Positions 16,035-25,036 are shown, counted from the stretch's first letter. The stretch: 25,409 bases of DNA from Oligoflexia bacterium (GCA_903928955.1 CAIYTD010000174.1:1-25409), one strand, 5' to 3'. Program-made: numbers and translations. Notes: generated from the letters alone by a model not told the origin.

Positions 16035-17504
16035 ATGAGAGATTTTTTTTTACTCATGCCGGAAATTTTATTAGCAACGACGTTAGCTTTTGTTGTTGCA
16101 AGCGAAATTACATACTTTGGTGAACAAGTTCGGCTTATTACAGCGACTTCCGTTTTAGGTCTTGCTGGAGCTTTTGTTCAGACTATTATTTCTTATAAAT
16201 ATGGACCAACGCAGATTTTTGGGGGTGTACTTTCGATTGACGGGTTCTCTTTATTTTTTAAGCTTCTCTTTATTTTGCTGGCTTTATTTTCAATTGCTTC
16301 TATGTCTCATACAAAGGTCATTCGGGTAGAAAACCGGATAGAATTTTGTGCACTTATTTTAGCCGGGACCCTCTCTATGTGTTTAGTTGCTTCTGCAACG
16401 GATGTTCTGTTAGCTTTTTTATCCCTTTTATTTTTAAATGTAATTTCTTATTTTCTTTCTGCGTATGGAAAACATTCAGTTCTTTCTACTGAAGCCGCTA
16501 TCAAATATTTAGCATTTGGAACGGTATCTATAACACTTCTCCTCTATTCGTTTTCTATTCTCTTTGCATTAACGAAGTCATTGAATATTTATGAGATGCA
16601 TAAGGGGCTCATTTCTAATCCCCTTTCTCCTAATGTCATGTTGATTGCTTTTATGTTGAGCTTCTTGGGGCTGAGCTTTCAATTAGGAGCATTTCCAATG
16701 TATTTGATAGTGCCGGATGTACTAGAGGGATCTCCCACGCCGATTTCGGCATTTCTTTCGCTGGGTACTCGAGCTGCCGGCTTTGCATTTGTGATACGCT
16801 TTTTGATTGTTGTGTTTGCTCAGCCTTCTTTAAATGCGGGTCAGTGGCAGGTACTAGGTCAAGTAGATTGGACTGAAATTATTTCAGTTATTGCGGGTCT
16901 TACTATGTTGATAGGTTCGCTCCTTGCCTTTCGCCAAACTGCTGCAAAAAGGCTTGTCGGGTACCTTGTGATTGCTCAAACAGGCTTTTTATTGATTGGT
17001 TTACTCGTTTTGGATGAAGTAGGCATCGCTGCTATACTTTATAATCTTGTTATTGAGCTTTTTGCCTTGATGGGTAGTTTTTTTATTTTATCAGTTTTTA
17101 TGGATGAGCTAAAATCAGACCAGCTAGCAGATCTGAAAGGAATGCTAAAAAGATCTGTACCTGAGTGTATTTGTCTTGTTTTATTTTTACTTTCTTTAGT
17201 GGGAAGTCCTCCTATGCCAGGATTTATTGGAAAGTTTACTCTCATTGGGGTTGCTATTCGTCATCAGAGGATGGCTTTAGCGGCGGTTGGAGTATTTTCT
17301 ATGGTGATTTCCACTGTTGCTGTTGCTCGTTTGGCGTTTCAGTTGATGGGTGATTTTCAAAAGTCAACTCAACCTCCCCTATCATCTAATATCTTAAGAA
17401 AGGTATTCTTGGCGGCTCTGGTTATTCCGATGGCTTTAGTCGGAATATTTGCTGATTGGGTGTTTCATTGGGCTGGGCAGTCATTAGGCTTTATTTTCTG
17501 GTAG
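16035..17504 (+). CDS. nuoN: N': NuoN-like antiporter-type subunit, partly retained charges
   Basis: A 489-residue membrane protein of NuoN size. Recognisable blocks are STEAAIKYLAFG (151-162), VPDVLEGSPTPISAFLSLG (226-244), AAGFAFVIR and PPMPGFIGKF (392-401). The TM5 Glu (E133 in E. coli) is Leu132, the TM7 Lys (K217) is Gln216 and the TM8 Lys (K247) is Arg246. Unlike L' and M', the TM12 Lys (K395 in E. coli) is retained as Lys400. An AGGAG 4 bases before the ATG gives a good ribosome site. It is the last gene of the first set; canonical nuoA starts 33 bp after its stop. Confidence 0.92.
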   Translation: MRDFFLLMPEILLATTLAFVVASEITYFGEQVRLITATSVLGLAGAFVQTIISYKYGPTQIFGGVLSIDGFSLFFKLLFILLALFSIASMSHTKVIRVENRIEFCALILAGTLSMCLVASATDVLLAFLSLLFLNVISYFLSAYGKHSVLSTEAAIKYLAFGTVSITLLLYSFSILFALTKSLNIYEMHKGLISNPLSPNVMLIAFMLSFLGLSFQLGAFPMYLIVPDVLEGSPTPISAFLSLGTRAAGFAFVIRFLIVVFAQPSLNAGQWQVLGQVDWTEIISVIAGLTMLIGSLLAFRQTAAKRLVGYLVIAQTGFLLIGLLVLDEVGIAAILYNLVIELFALMGSFFILSVFMDELKSDQLADLKGMLKRSVPECICLVLFLLSLVGSPPMPGFIGKFTLIGVAIRHQRMALAAVGVFSMVISTVAVARLAFQLMGDFQKSTQPPLSSNILRKVFLAALVIPMALVGIFADWVFHWAGQSLGFIFW

Positions 17505-17537
17505 CACCTAGATCCGCGTAGAGCTATAAAAAGTAAT

Positions 17538-17897
17538 ATGAGCTATATCCCTATCTTAATTCTCATGCTGGTGGCGCTCACCGTGGGTGGCGCTATATTG
17601 TTGTTAACAACTCTATTAGGATCAGGTATTCCAAATAAACGAAAGAATACGCCTTTTGAGTGCGGTGTTCCATCCTATGGGTCTGCCCATCATCGGTTTT
17701 CTGTTCGATTTTACTTGGTTGCTATTCTGTTTCTCTTATTCGATGTTGAAGGAATTTTTTTCTTTCCATGGGCGGTAGTATATAAAAAATATCTTTCTAT
17801 TAATTCCTTTATTTTAATTGAGATGGTTTTTTATATAGCAATACTTTTAGTTGGATACACCTATGTATTAAAAAAGGGCGCTCTTGAGTGGGAATGA
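17538..17897 (+). CDS. nuoA: NuoA, NADH-quinone oxidoreductase subunit A
   Basis: First gene of the conventional complex I operon, 119 residues, three membrane helices. The hallmark residues are present: ECG in the first loop (41-43), RFSVRFYLVAILFLLFDVE in outline with D69 and E71, then FPWAV. The C-terminal VLKKGALEW is typical. It begins 33 bp after N'. A TATAAA at 17525-17530 in that gap could be a -10 element, but no -35 box of quality is seen 17 bp upstream, so read-through from the first set is equally possible. Confidence 0.97.
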   Translation: MSYIPILILMLVALTVGGAILLLTTLLGSGIPNKRKNTPFECGVPSYGSAHHRFSVRFYLVAILFLLFDVEGIFFFPWAVVYKKYLSINSFILIEMVFYIAILLVGYTYVLKKGALEWE

Positions 17898-17944
17898 AAA
17901 AGCCGTCGCTATTGGAATAGATCGCGCAACGAAGGAGTTAGTTT

Positions 17945-18448
17945 ATGGGTAAAGATGGATCTTTAGGTTATTTGACTACAAGATTAGATGATTTTGTGAA
18001 TTGGGGAAGAAAAAATGCTCTCTGGCCGCTTCCATTTGGGACCAGCTGCTGCGGAATTGAAATGATGGCATCGCTCTGTTCTGATTATGATATGTCTCGA
18101 TTCGGAGCGGAAGTTGTTCGATTTTCTCCCAGGCAGAGTGATTTATTAATTGTTGCTGGAATTATCAATTTGAAGATGGCCCCCGTACTGAAGGTTGTTT
18201 ATGATCAAATGCGTGATCCAAAGTTCGTTATGTCTTTTGGTGCTTGCGCATCTTCTGGAGGTATCTTCAATGTCTATAGCGTGCTACAAGGAATTGATAC
18301 TTTGATTCCGGTGGATGTTTACGTACCTGGATGTCCCCCTGCGCCTGAGGGCCTCATACATGCGCTCATGAGATTACAAGATTTAGTGGCAAAAGGAGAG
18401 ACTCATTCTCAGAAAAAGTTAGCAGCTTTTAAACAAAAAGACGCTTAG
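17945..18448 (+). CDS. nuoB: NuoB, N2 cluster subunit
   Basis: A 167-residue NuoB with N2 ligands Cys35, Cys36 (TSCCGIE), Cys101 (GACASSGG) and Cys130 (VPGCPPAPE), and the canonical RFGAEVVRFSPRQSD block. The start is supported by AAGGAG (17932-17937), 7 bases before the ATG. A 47-bp spacer separates it from nuoA, the longest gap within this operon. It receives electrons from NuoI and reduces quinone in the cavity shared with NuoD. Confidence 0.98.
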   Translation: MGKDGSLGYLTTRLDDFVNWGRKNALWPLPFGTSCCGIEMMASLCSDYDMSRFGAEVVRFSPRQSDLLIVAGIINLKMAPVLKVVYDQMRDPKFVMSFGACASSGGIFNVYSVLQGIDTLIPVDVYVPGCPPAPEGLIHALMRLQDLVAKGETHSQKKLAAFKQKDA

Positions 18449-18465
18449 TCTTAGAGGAATAGAAA

Positions 18466-19032
18466 ATGGATGTTAGGCAACCCATTGCAACAAATGGTGG
18501 TGATTGGCTTACTAAATTTGGTGAACTTTGGAAAAAACAGCTGACCCAAATTAATGAAAGTTTTGGTAGTTCTGTTCAAGAAGTGAGAATGCCGCCAGAA
18601 TATCCTACTGATGTGCCTATTATTTACGTTCAAAAAGAATCTATTATTGACGTATTGAAGTTTTTGAAAGAACAGCCTGGTTTTGAATATGGCTTTTTAG
18701 CAGATATTACAGCGACTGACGAAGAGATTGATCCACGGTTTGAAGTCGTTTATAATTTATTTTCACATCAACATAAATGTCGAATCCGTTTAAAAGTGAG
18801 AGTGAGTGAAGGCGAAGAAGTTCCTACTGCAACGTCTATATGGCTAGGTGCTAACTGGGCAGAGCGTGAAGTTTTCGATATGTATGGTGTAAAATTCAAA
18901 GGTCATCCTGATCTGCGAAGGATTTTGATGGATAGTCGTTGGGTAGGGCATCCTTTGCGAAAGGATTATCCTTTGAGGGGATATCAGCTTTTTACCGATT
19001 CTGAACCTGTAGATCCCACACTTTTGGAGTAG
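18466..19032 (+). CDS. nuoC: NuoC, 30 kDa subunit
   Basis: A 188-residue structural subunit of the peripheral arm. The whole NuoC signature is present near the C-terminus: EREVFDMYGVKFKGHPDLRR in outline and WVGHPLRKDYPL. It is a separate gene, not fused to nuoD as in E. coli. nuoD starts 9 bp downstream. It provides the reference for what C' (8515) has lost, namely the GHPDLRRIL stretch. Confidence 0.97.
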   Translation: MDVRQPIATNGGDWLTKFGELWKKQLTQINESFGSSVQEVRMPPEYPTDVPIIYVQKESIIDVLKFLKEQPGFEYGFLADITATDEEIDPRFEVVYNLFSHQHKCRIRLKVRVSEGEEVPTATSIWLGANWAEREVFDMYGVKFKGHPDLRRILMDSRWVGHPLRKDYPLRGYQLFTDSEPVDPTLLE

Positions 19033-19041
19033 AAAGAAAAT

Positions 19042-20289
19042 ATGAAAGAAAGAAAGGATAGAGTCGCTCAGATGCACCTACCGGCAGGTTATCAGATGGA
19101 GCATGATCCTGATGATCTCTGGGGGGATGCGCGTGTCATTGTGAATATCGGCCCTACTCATCCAGCTATGCATGGGGCTTTGAGAATGGTGGCAAAGCTT
19201 AATGGAGAGACAATAGAAAAGTCCTATTGTGAGTTTGGATTTACTCATCGTGCTAAGGAAAAATTGGGGGAGAATCGCACTTTTCATAATTTTATCGTGT
19301 ATACAGATCGGTTAAATTATTGTTCTGCGCTGATTAATAATGTTACCTATGTAAGAGCAGTTGAAAAGTTAATGGGAGTCGAAGTTCCGGATCGTTGTAT
19401 TTGGATTAGAATGATCTGTTGTGAGTTGGCAAGAATTACAGACCACCTTATTTGTGTTGGGATTAATGCGGTTGATCTGGGAGCATTTTCTTTTTTTCTA
19501 TATGGATTTCATCAGAGAGAAGAAGCTTATACTTTAATAGAAAAGCTTTGTGGAGCTAGACTGACTACCTCTTACCCTCGAGTAGGGGGTTTGATGGCAG
19601 ATGCTCCAGAAGGTTTTGAAAAAGAGTTGAAAGCATGGGTATTAAAAACAAGAGAAGTCATAGATGAAATGGATGAGCTTTTGACAAATAATAAAATTTG
19701 GCTCAAGCGAACCGTAGGGATCAGTGTTTTTGATAAAGAAAAATGCCTCCAATATAGTTATACCGGTCCAAATGCTCGAGCAGCTGGTATTGATATTGAT
19801 CTTCGTCGTGATCAACCCTGTATGTTTTATAAAGACGTAGAGTTTGATGTGCCTATTTCACAGAATGGGGATGTTTACGATCGCTATATGATTCGAATAG
19901 CTGAAATGAGGCAGTCATTAAATATTTTGAGTCAATGCGCGGATAGAATTAAAAAAGGCTCCATTTGGACTGAAGATAAAAGAGTTCGGATACCTGATAA
20001 AGATATTGTTCATAATACTATGGAAGGGATGATTTATCATTTTAAATTTTTTATGACGGGTTTTGACGTGCCTGAAGGTGAAGCTTATACTCAGTTTGAA
20101 GCGGCTAATGGAGAATTGGGTTTTTATATTGTGAGCAAAGGCTCACCCCGTGCACATCGAATGAGAATTCGAGGACCTTCGGTATGGCATTATCAAGGCT
20201 TAACCCCGATGGTCGAAGGGGAAAAAATTGCAGATATGGTAGCTGGACTCGGAAGTATTAACGTGATTGCTGGCGAATTAGATAGATGA
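19042..20289 (+). CDS. nuoD: NuoD, 49 kDa quinone-site subunit
   Basis: A 415-residue NuoD. The quinone-site residues are present: His40 and His44 in GPTHPAMHG, and Tyr93 in YTDRLNY. Other family blocks include GFTHRAKEKL, YTGPNARAAG and the C-terminal LGSINVIAGELDR. ATG at 19042 follows an AGAAAG-rich stretch; ATG at 19072 is a less likely alternative. No nickel-binding Cys pairs. It is encoded separately from nuoC. Confidence 0.98.
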   Translation: MKERKDRVAQMHLPAGYQMEHDPDDLWGDARVIVNIGPTHPAMHGALRMVAKLNGETIEKSYCEFGFTHRAKEKLGENRTFHNFIVYTDRLNYCSALINNVTYVRAVEKLMGVEVPDRCIWIRMICCELARITDHLICVGINAVDLGAFSFFLYGFHQREEAYTLIEKLCGARLTTSYPRVGGLMADAPEGFEKELKAWVLKTREVIDEMDELLTNNKIWLKRTVGISVFDKEKCLQYSYTGPNARAAGIDIDLRRDQPCMFYKDVEFDVPISQNGDVYDRYMIRIAEMRQSLNILSQCADRIKKGSIWTEDKRVRIPDKDIVHNTMEGMIYHFKFFMTGFDVPEGEAYTQFEAANGELGFYIVSKGSPRAHRMRIRGPSVWHYQGLTPMVEGEKIADMVAGLGSINVIAGELDR

Positions 20290-20317
20290 TCTTCTCGAGT
20301 CAAGAGGCGTGTTAAAA

Positions 20318-20794
20318 ATGGGAACAAAAATTCTTTCAAAAAAGTTTTATAACGAAATGATTCAGCTAGAGCCAAGGTATCCAACGAAAGTCGCGCTTTT
20401 ATTGCCAGCTCTTCATGCTGCTCAAGATGAATTTGGCTGGTTATCTCCCGAAGTGATGGAGGAGATTGGATCCTATATTGGCATTCATCCTGCACAAGTG
20501 CGTGAGGTAGCCTCATTTTATACAATGTATAATCTTAGGCCAGTAGGGAAATATCATTTAAAGATTTGCACCAATGTTGCTTGCTGTCTCAGGGGCGCAG
20601 ATGAGCTCGTTTCACATTGTGAAAAAAAGCTGGGAATTCAGTGTGGAGAAACGACAAAGGATAAAAAATTTACGATCATGGAAGAAGAATGTTTAGGGGC
20701 TTGTGGTACAGCCCCAGCTATGATGTTGAATAATGATTATTATGAAAATTTAGATGTTGTTCAGTTAGACGAACTATTAGAAAATTTGGAGTAA
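20318..20794 (+). CDS. nuoE: NuoE, 24 kDa [2Fe-2S] subunit
   Basis: Part of the NADH dehydrogenase module, carrying cluster N1a. The four ligands are Cys84 and Cys89 (CTNVAC) and Cys125 and Cys129 (ECLGAC), a thioredoxin-like fold signature. The open frame reaches a GTG at 20309. AGAGG lies immediately before that GTG but about 10 bases before the ATG at 20318, so I choose the ATG, giving 158 residues. nuoF starts 4 bp after the stop. No counterpart exists in the first set. Confidence 0.97.
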   Translation: MGTKILSKKFYNEMIQLEPRYPTKVALLLPALHAAQDEFGWLSPEVMEEIGSYIGIHPAQVREVASFYTMYNLRPVGKYHLKICTNVACCLRGADELVSHCEKKLGIQCGETTKDKKFTIMEEECLGACGTAPAMMLNNDYYENLDVVQLDELLENLE

Positions 20795-20798
20795 CCTC

Positions 20799-22076
20799 AT
20801 GCTGGATGAATTTGAAACTTTATTTATACAGCATTTTAACGATAATGCTCGCTCTCTCGCTTATTATTTGGAGAAAATGCAAGGATATACGGCTTCAAAA
20901 AAGGCATTGGCAATGCCGCAAGATGAAGTAATTTCCGAAGTAAAGAAATCTAACTTGAGAGGTCGTGGAGGGGCCGGGTTTCCTACTGGAATGAAATGGG
21001 GATTTATTCCAAAGAACTCTACCAAACCCAAGTATTTAGTATGTAACGCAGATGAATCGGAGCCAGGAACGTTTAAAGATCGCGATATTATGAGATACAC
21101 TCCCCATCTTTTAATTGATGGTATGGTGATAGGCGCGCATGCCATAGGTGCAAATACGGGTTATATTTATATTCGCGGCGAGTATACTCGCGAGGCTAAA
21201 CTTCTTCAGGTGGCAATTGATGAGGCTTATTCCAAAGGATATTTGGGAAAAAATATTCAAGGTTCAAAATTTGATTTTGATTTGACAGTTCATCGTGGCG
21301 CTGGCGCATATATCTGCGGAGAAGAGACTGGACTTCTGAATTCGCTCGAAGGAAAAAGAGGTGAGCCAAGAGTGAAGCCTCCTTTTCCGGCTCAATCAGG
21401 AGCTTTCGGTGGTCCTACAATTGTAAATAATGTCGAGACGCTGGCTGGTATTCCCTATATTATTAATCGTGGTGGCGAATGGTTTTCGAAATTAGGTAAA
21501 ATTGAAAAGTCTGGTGGCACCCGTCTTTTTTGTGTTTCTGGTCATGTCAAAAAACCTGGAGTTTATGAGCTTCCAGCAGGAAGTGTCACTCTTAGGCAGC
21601 TTGTTTATGGTACTTGCGGTGGAATTCTAGGCGATAAAAAGCTGAAAGCAGTTATTCCAGGCGGGTCTTCCGCTCCTGTTTTGACTGCAGATGAAATTGA
21701 CGTGATAGTAGACATTGAACCACTCATGAAAATTGGGACCATGTTAGGATCTGCGGGAATTATTGTGGTGAGTGAAGACTATTGCATTGTTAAATTAATT
21801 AGAAGAATTACCCGGTTTTATGAGCATGAATCATGCGGTCAATGTACCCCTTGCCGTGAAGGTTGCAGATGGATGGAAGATATCTTAGATCGAATTGAAC
21901 GTGGTAAGGGCCGTGAACAAGATTTGGCTCTACTCCTTGAAGTTGCTGATAATATGAGTGGTAAGACCCTTTGTGCATTAGGCGATGCTGCTGCTGGGCC
22001 TGTTATCAGTTTTGTTAAAAAATTTCGAGCTGATTTTGAAGCTCATATTCGAGGTGCAAAATGTCCAAATGTATAA
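20799..22076 (+). CDS. nuoF: NuoF, 51 kDa NADH/FMN/[4Fe-4S] subunit
   Basis: The NADH-oxidising subunit, 425 residues. The FMN/NADH fold is marked by GRGGAGFPTG (55-64), CNADESEPGTFKDR (82-95) and YICGEETGLLNSLEGKRG in outline (171-188). Cluster N3 ligands are Cys346, Cys349, Cys352 (SCGQCTPCREG) and Cys392 (KTLCALGD). The 3' end overlaps nuoG by 16 bases. No counterpart exists in the first set, so that set cannot oxidise NADH by itself. Confidence 0.98.
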   Translation: MLDEFETLFIQHFNDNARSLAYYLEKMQGYTASKKALAMPQDEVISEVKKSNLRGRGGAGFPTGMKWGFIPKNSTKPKYLVCNADESEPGTFKDRDIMRYTPHLLIDGMVIGAHAIGANTGYIYIRGEYTREAKLLQVAIDEAYSKGYLGKNIQGSKFDFDLTVHRGAGAYICGEETGLLNSLEGKRGEPRVKPPFPAQSGAFGGPTIVNNVETLAGIPYIINRGGEWFSKLGKIEKSGGTRLFCVSGHVKKPGVYELPAGSVTLRQLVYGTCGGILGDKKLKAVIPGGSSAPVLTADEIDVIVDIEPLMKIGTMLGSAGIIVVSEDYCIVKLIRRITRFYEHESCGQCTPCREGCRWMEDILDRIERGKGREQDLALLLEVADNMSGKTLCALGDAAAGPVISFVKKFRADFEAHIRGAKCPNV

Positions 22077-23470
22077 TTGACGGGCGCGAGGTTGAATTTA
22101 CGCCAGGACAGAATCTGATTGAAGTAGCAAAAAAAGCTGGCATTGATATTCCTTTTTTTTGTTACCACCCTGGCCTCTCTGTTGTCGCGCAATGCCGCAT
22201 GTGTGCAGTTGAGATTGAGAAAATGCCAAAACTACAAACTGCATGCTCAACTGTTGCTGCTGAGGGTATGGTTGTAAAAACAAAGTCGCCTAGAACAGCT
22301 CAAAATCAAAAAGCAGTCATGGAATTTTTATTAATCAACCATCCTTTAGACTGTCCGATTTGTGATAAATCAGGTGAATGTGACCTTCAAGATAATTCGT
22401 ATCGTCATGGGGATCTTTATTCTCGTTATACTGAAGAACGTCGTACTTATTTAGATCTAGATATGGGGCCAGTGATTCAGAAAAATATGAATCGATGTAT
22501 TCACTGTACCCGTTGTATTCGTTTTGGAGACGAAATTGCTGGTATACGGGAGATGGTCGCTTTGCAGCGTGGAAACAATACTCAAATTTCAACCGTTGAT
22601 GGACGGGCGCTTGAAACGGACTATGCTGGAAACTACGCTGATATTTGTCCAACGGGCTCTTTGACAGTTAAAGATTTTCGATTTAAAAAGCGTGTTTGGT
22701 TTCTGAAAAAGACATCTACCGTCTGTGAAGGATGCTCACGTGGATGCAATATGGAGATTCATCAAGATGCAAATGTCATTTATCGATGCATTCCCCGAGA
22801 GAACATGCAGATTAATAAATATTGGCTATGCGACGAAGGTCGGTTTAATTTTCAATATGTAAATGATGAGAATCGAGTTGTCGCTCCTATGGTCAATCAT
22901 TCTGTGAGTGATTGGGGACTTTCCATTGACCAGGCTAAAAAAGTTTTGATGGGGAAAAAAATTGCAGTCTTAGTAGGTTCTGATCTAACTCAAGAGGAAG
23001 GATCTCACTTGCTAGAGTTTTTGCCAAAGCATTTTCCAGGTTCCCCCATTTTTCATTTCGGAACTCCGGGCCTCAATACCGCAGAAAAAGATGGAGACGC
23101 TGATAGGATTTTAAAGAGAAAAAGTAAAACAAGTAATTTGCATGGCCTTGAAAAATTGGGATTTCAAGGATTTGATAAAATGCCAAAAGAAATAAATGCG
23201 GTTTTAGTGATTCGTGGTGGCCGAGCAATATTGCCAGATTTAAAAGGGTTAGTAGCTGTAGGTTTGGGTGTATTTATGGCTCCTCAAGTTGAAGAATTTT
23301 CTGTTATTCTCCCTGGAACTTCTTTTGCTGAGAAAGACGGTACAATTGTGAATTACGAAGGGCAAGCACAACGTATTCGTCGCGCAATTTTACCTCCAGG
23401 TCAATGTAAAGGGCTTTCTGAGGTTTTAATGATGTGGGTAAATAGTAAGTCTTCATCTGGAGCCGCTTGA
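22061..23470 (+). CDS. nuoG: NuoG, 75 kDa subunit, short form with N7 cluster
   Basis: Iron-sulfur subunit that collects electrons from NuoE/F. Ligands seen: N1b Cys34, 45, 48, 62; N5 His94, Cys98, 101, 107; N4 Cys146, 149, 152, 196; and N7 Cys222, 225, 229, 257, with the exact CxxCxxxCx27C spacing. Total length is only 469 residues, against roughly 680-910 for mitochondrial and bacterial homologues. The molybdopterin-like C-terminal domain (after about 265) is therefore reduced to about 200 residues. The frame is intact to a normal stop 3 bp before nuoH, so the shortening looks genetic and not a sequencing error. The start lies inside nuoF. Confidence 0.95.
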   Translation: MSKCIIDGREVEFTPGQNLIEVAKKAGIDIPFFCYHPGLSVVAQCRMCAVEIEKMPKLQTACSTVAAEGMVVKTKSPRTAQNQKAVMEFLLINHPLDCPICDKSGECDLQDNSYRHGDLYSRYTEERRTYLDLDMGPVIQKNMNRCIHCTRCIRFGDEIAGIREMVALQRGNNTQISTVDGRALETDYAGNYADICPTGSLTVKDFRFKKRVWFLKKTSTVCEGCSRGCNMEIHQDANVIYRCIPRENMQINKYWLCDEGRFNFQYVNDENRVVAPMVNHSVSDWGLSIDQAKKVLMGKKIAVLVGSDLTQEEGSHLLEFLPKHFPGSPIFHFGTPGLNTAEKDGDADRILKRKSKTSNLHGLEKLGFQGFDKMPKEINAVLVIRGGRAILPDLKGLVAVGLGVFMAPQVEEFSVILPGTSFAEKDGTIVNYEGQAQRIRRAILPPGQCKGLSEVLMMWVNSKSSSGAA

Positions 23471-23473
23471 TTT

Positions 23474-24589
23474 ATGGAAACATTTGATTGGATTGCTACT
23501 GGCGCAAAAATAGCTTTTTTGGTCGTCATACTTTTGCAGGTTGTCCCTATTATGTCATGGGTCGAGCGTCGGGGGTCCGCCTTGATGCAGAATCGCTTGG
23601 GTCCAAATCGCCTTGGACCCCTTGGATTATTTCAGGCTATCGCTGATGCAATTAAGTTTATTTGGAAAGAAGACTCTATTCCTTCACATGTCATTCCCTT
23701 CTATTATTTTATTGCTCCATTAGTTTCATTCGTTCCTTCTTTTATCACTTTTGCTGTGATCCCGTTTGCGAGTTCGATTTCTATAGACGGTCACGTTGTT
23801 CATTTTCAAGTGGCTGATTTGAATGTTGGACTTCTCTACGTTTTCTCAGTTGCTTCCTTGGGTGTCTACGGCATTATCATGGCTGGATGGGCTTCTAACA
23901 GTAAATATACGATGTTAGGCGCCTTGCGAAGTGCCTCTCAAATGATTAGTTACGAACTCTCCATGGGCTTATCTGTTGTTGGAATTATTATGTGTTTTTC
24001 TAGTGTGAAACTAGGAGATATCGCGCGACAACAGGGGGAACTTCTTACGCATTTAGGGCCTTTTGTTATTCCTTCTTCTTTTCATATTCCAAAGTGGGGA
24101 ATCTTTGTTCAGCCTTTAGGATTTCTTATTTTTTTAATCTCAGTTTTTGCTGAGACCAATCGTTTGCCCTTTGATTTGCCAGAAGGGGAATCCGAAATTG
24201 TCGCGGGTTATCATTTGGAATATGGCTCTATGAAGTTTGCTATGTTTATGATGGCTGAATACTTAAATATGACAACTGCTTCCGGGCTTTTGGCTACTTT
24301 ATTTTTTGGAGGATGGCAATTACTACCGGGAATGGGATTTCTCCTGCACGGATTTCAAAATATTTTCAATCTCAGTAGCATGGCTTGTGAATGGACCCGA
24401 ATATTTTTTGAGATAGCGTCATTTGGGATTAAGGTAGTTTTTTTCATGTGGTTTTTTGTTTGGGTTCGATGGACACTCCCCCGCTTTCGTTATGATCAGT
24501 TAATGGATCTCGGGTGGAAAGTGATGTTGCCTTTGTCTCTGGCGAATATTGGAGTGACTGCGGCATTTGCTTACTATGGGTGGATTTAA
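23474..24589 (+). CDS. nuoH: NuoH, membrane subunit linking both arms
   Basis: A 371-residue membrane subunit. Conserved blocks: WVERRGSALMQNRLGPNRLG in outline (29-48), SYELSMGLS with Glu161, and AETNRLPFDLPEGESEIVAG in outline with Glu227, 237, 239, 241, followed by HLEYG with Glu249. These form the E-channel of complex I, all intact here in contrast to H' at 10184. It follows nuoG after 3 bp and precedes nuoI by 3 bp. Confidence 0.98.
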   Translation: METFDWIATGAKIAFLVVILLQVVPIMSWVERRGSALMQNRLGPNRLGPLGLFQAIADAIKFIWKEDSIPSHVIPFYYFIAPLVSFVPSFITFAVIPFASSISIDGHVVHFQVADLNVGLLYVFSVASLGVYGIIMAGWASNSKYTMLGALRSASQMISYELSMGLSVVGIIMCFSSVKLGDIARQQGELLTHLGPFVIPSSFHIPKWGIFVQPLGFLIFLISVFAETNRLPFDLPEGESEIVAGYHLEYGSMKFAMFMMAEYLNMTTASGLLATLFFGGWQLLPGMGFLLHGFQNIFNLSSMACEWTRIFFEIASFGIKVVFFMWFFVWVRWTLPRFRYDQLMDLGWKVMLPLSLANIGVTAAFAYYGWI

Positions 24590-24592
24590 ATT

Positions 24593-25036
24593 ATGCTGAT
24601 AGAAAAGAAAAAAGGAATACTACAAGAGCTCTATCTTGTTGAGATTATAAAAGGTCTCTGGATTACGATGAGAAATATGCTTTTTAGTCGTAAAGTGACG
24701 ATTCAGTTTCCAGAGGAAAGACGGGAATATTCGGAGCGATTTCGTGGAGCGCACTATATTAAGGCAACGAATGGTGTCGAGAATTGTACAGCCTGTATGC
24801 TTTGTCCTACAGTATGTCCTGCTGAATGCATTCATATAGAGGCTGGAGAGCGGCCTGACAAAGAGAAGTATCCTGTAAAATTTGAAATTGATGTTCTTCG
24901 ATGTTGTTTTTGTGGAATGTGCGAAGAGGCTTGCCCTAAGGACGCAATCAAGTTGAGTAACATTTATGAAATGAGCACAACTTATCGTGAAGTTTACGAC
25001 AAATCCTTCTTATTGGATCAAAGAGGAGGTAAGTAA
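24593..25036 (+). CDS. nuoI: NuoI, two [4Fe-4S] ferredoxin subunit
   Basis: A 147-residue subunit with N6a/N6b ligands Cys65, 68, 71, 75 (CTACMLCPTVC) and Cys104, 107, 110, 114 (CCFCGMCEEAC). The N-terminus forms the expected amphipathic helix. The stop TAA shares its last A with the ATG of nuoJ. It passes electrons from NuoG to NuoB. Confidence 0.98.
   Translation: MLIEKKKGILQELYLVEIIKGLWITMRNMLFSRKVTIQFPEERREYSERFRGAHYIKATNGVENCTACMLCPTVCPAECIHIEAGERPDKEKYPVKFEIDVLRCCFCGMCEEACPKDAIKLSNIYEMSTTYREVYDKSFLLDQRGGK

Noticed and set aside
7650..17504. The first set as decaying pseudogenes
   Set aside because: All eleven frames are open at normal lengths, ATGA overlaps and ribosome sites are kept, and all iron-sulfur ligands are intact.
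17505..17537. A promoter (TATAAA at 17525) for the canonical nuo operon
   Set aside because: No reasonable -35 box at 16-18 bp spacing; kept only as a remark under nuoA.
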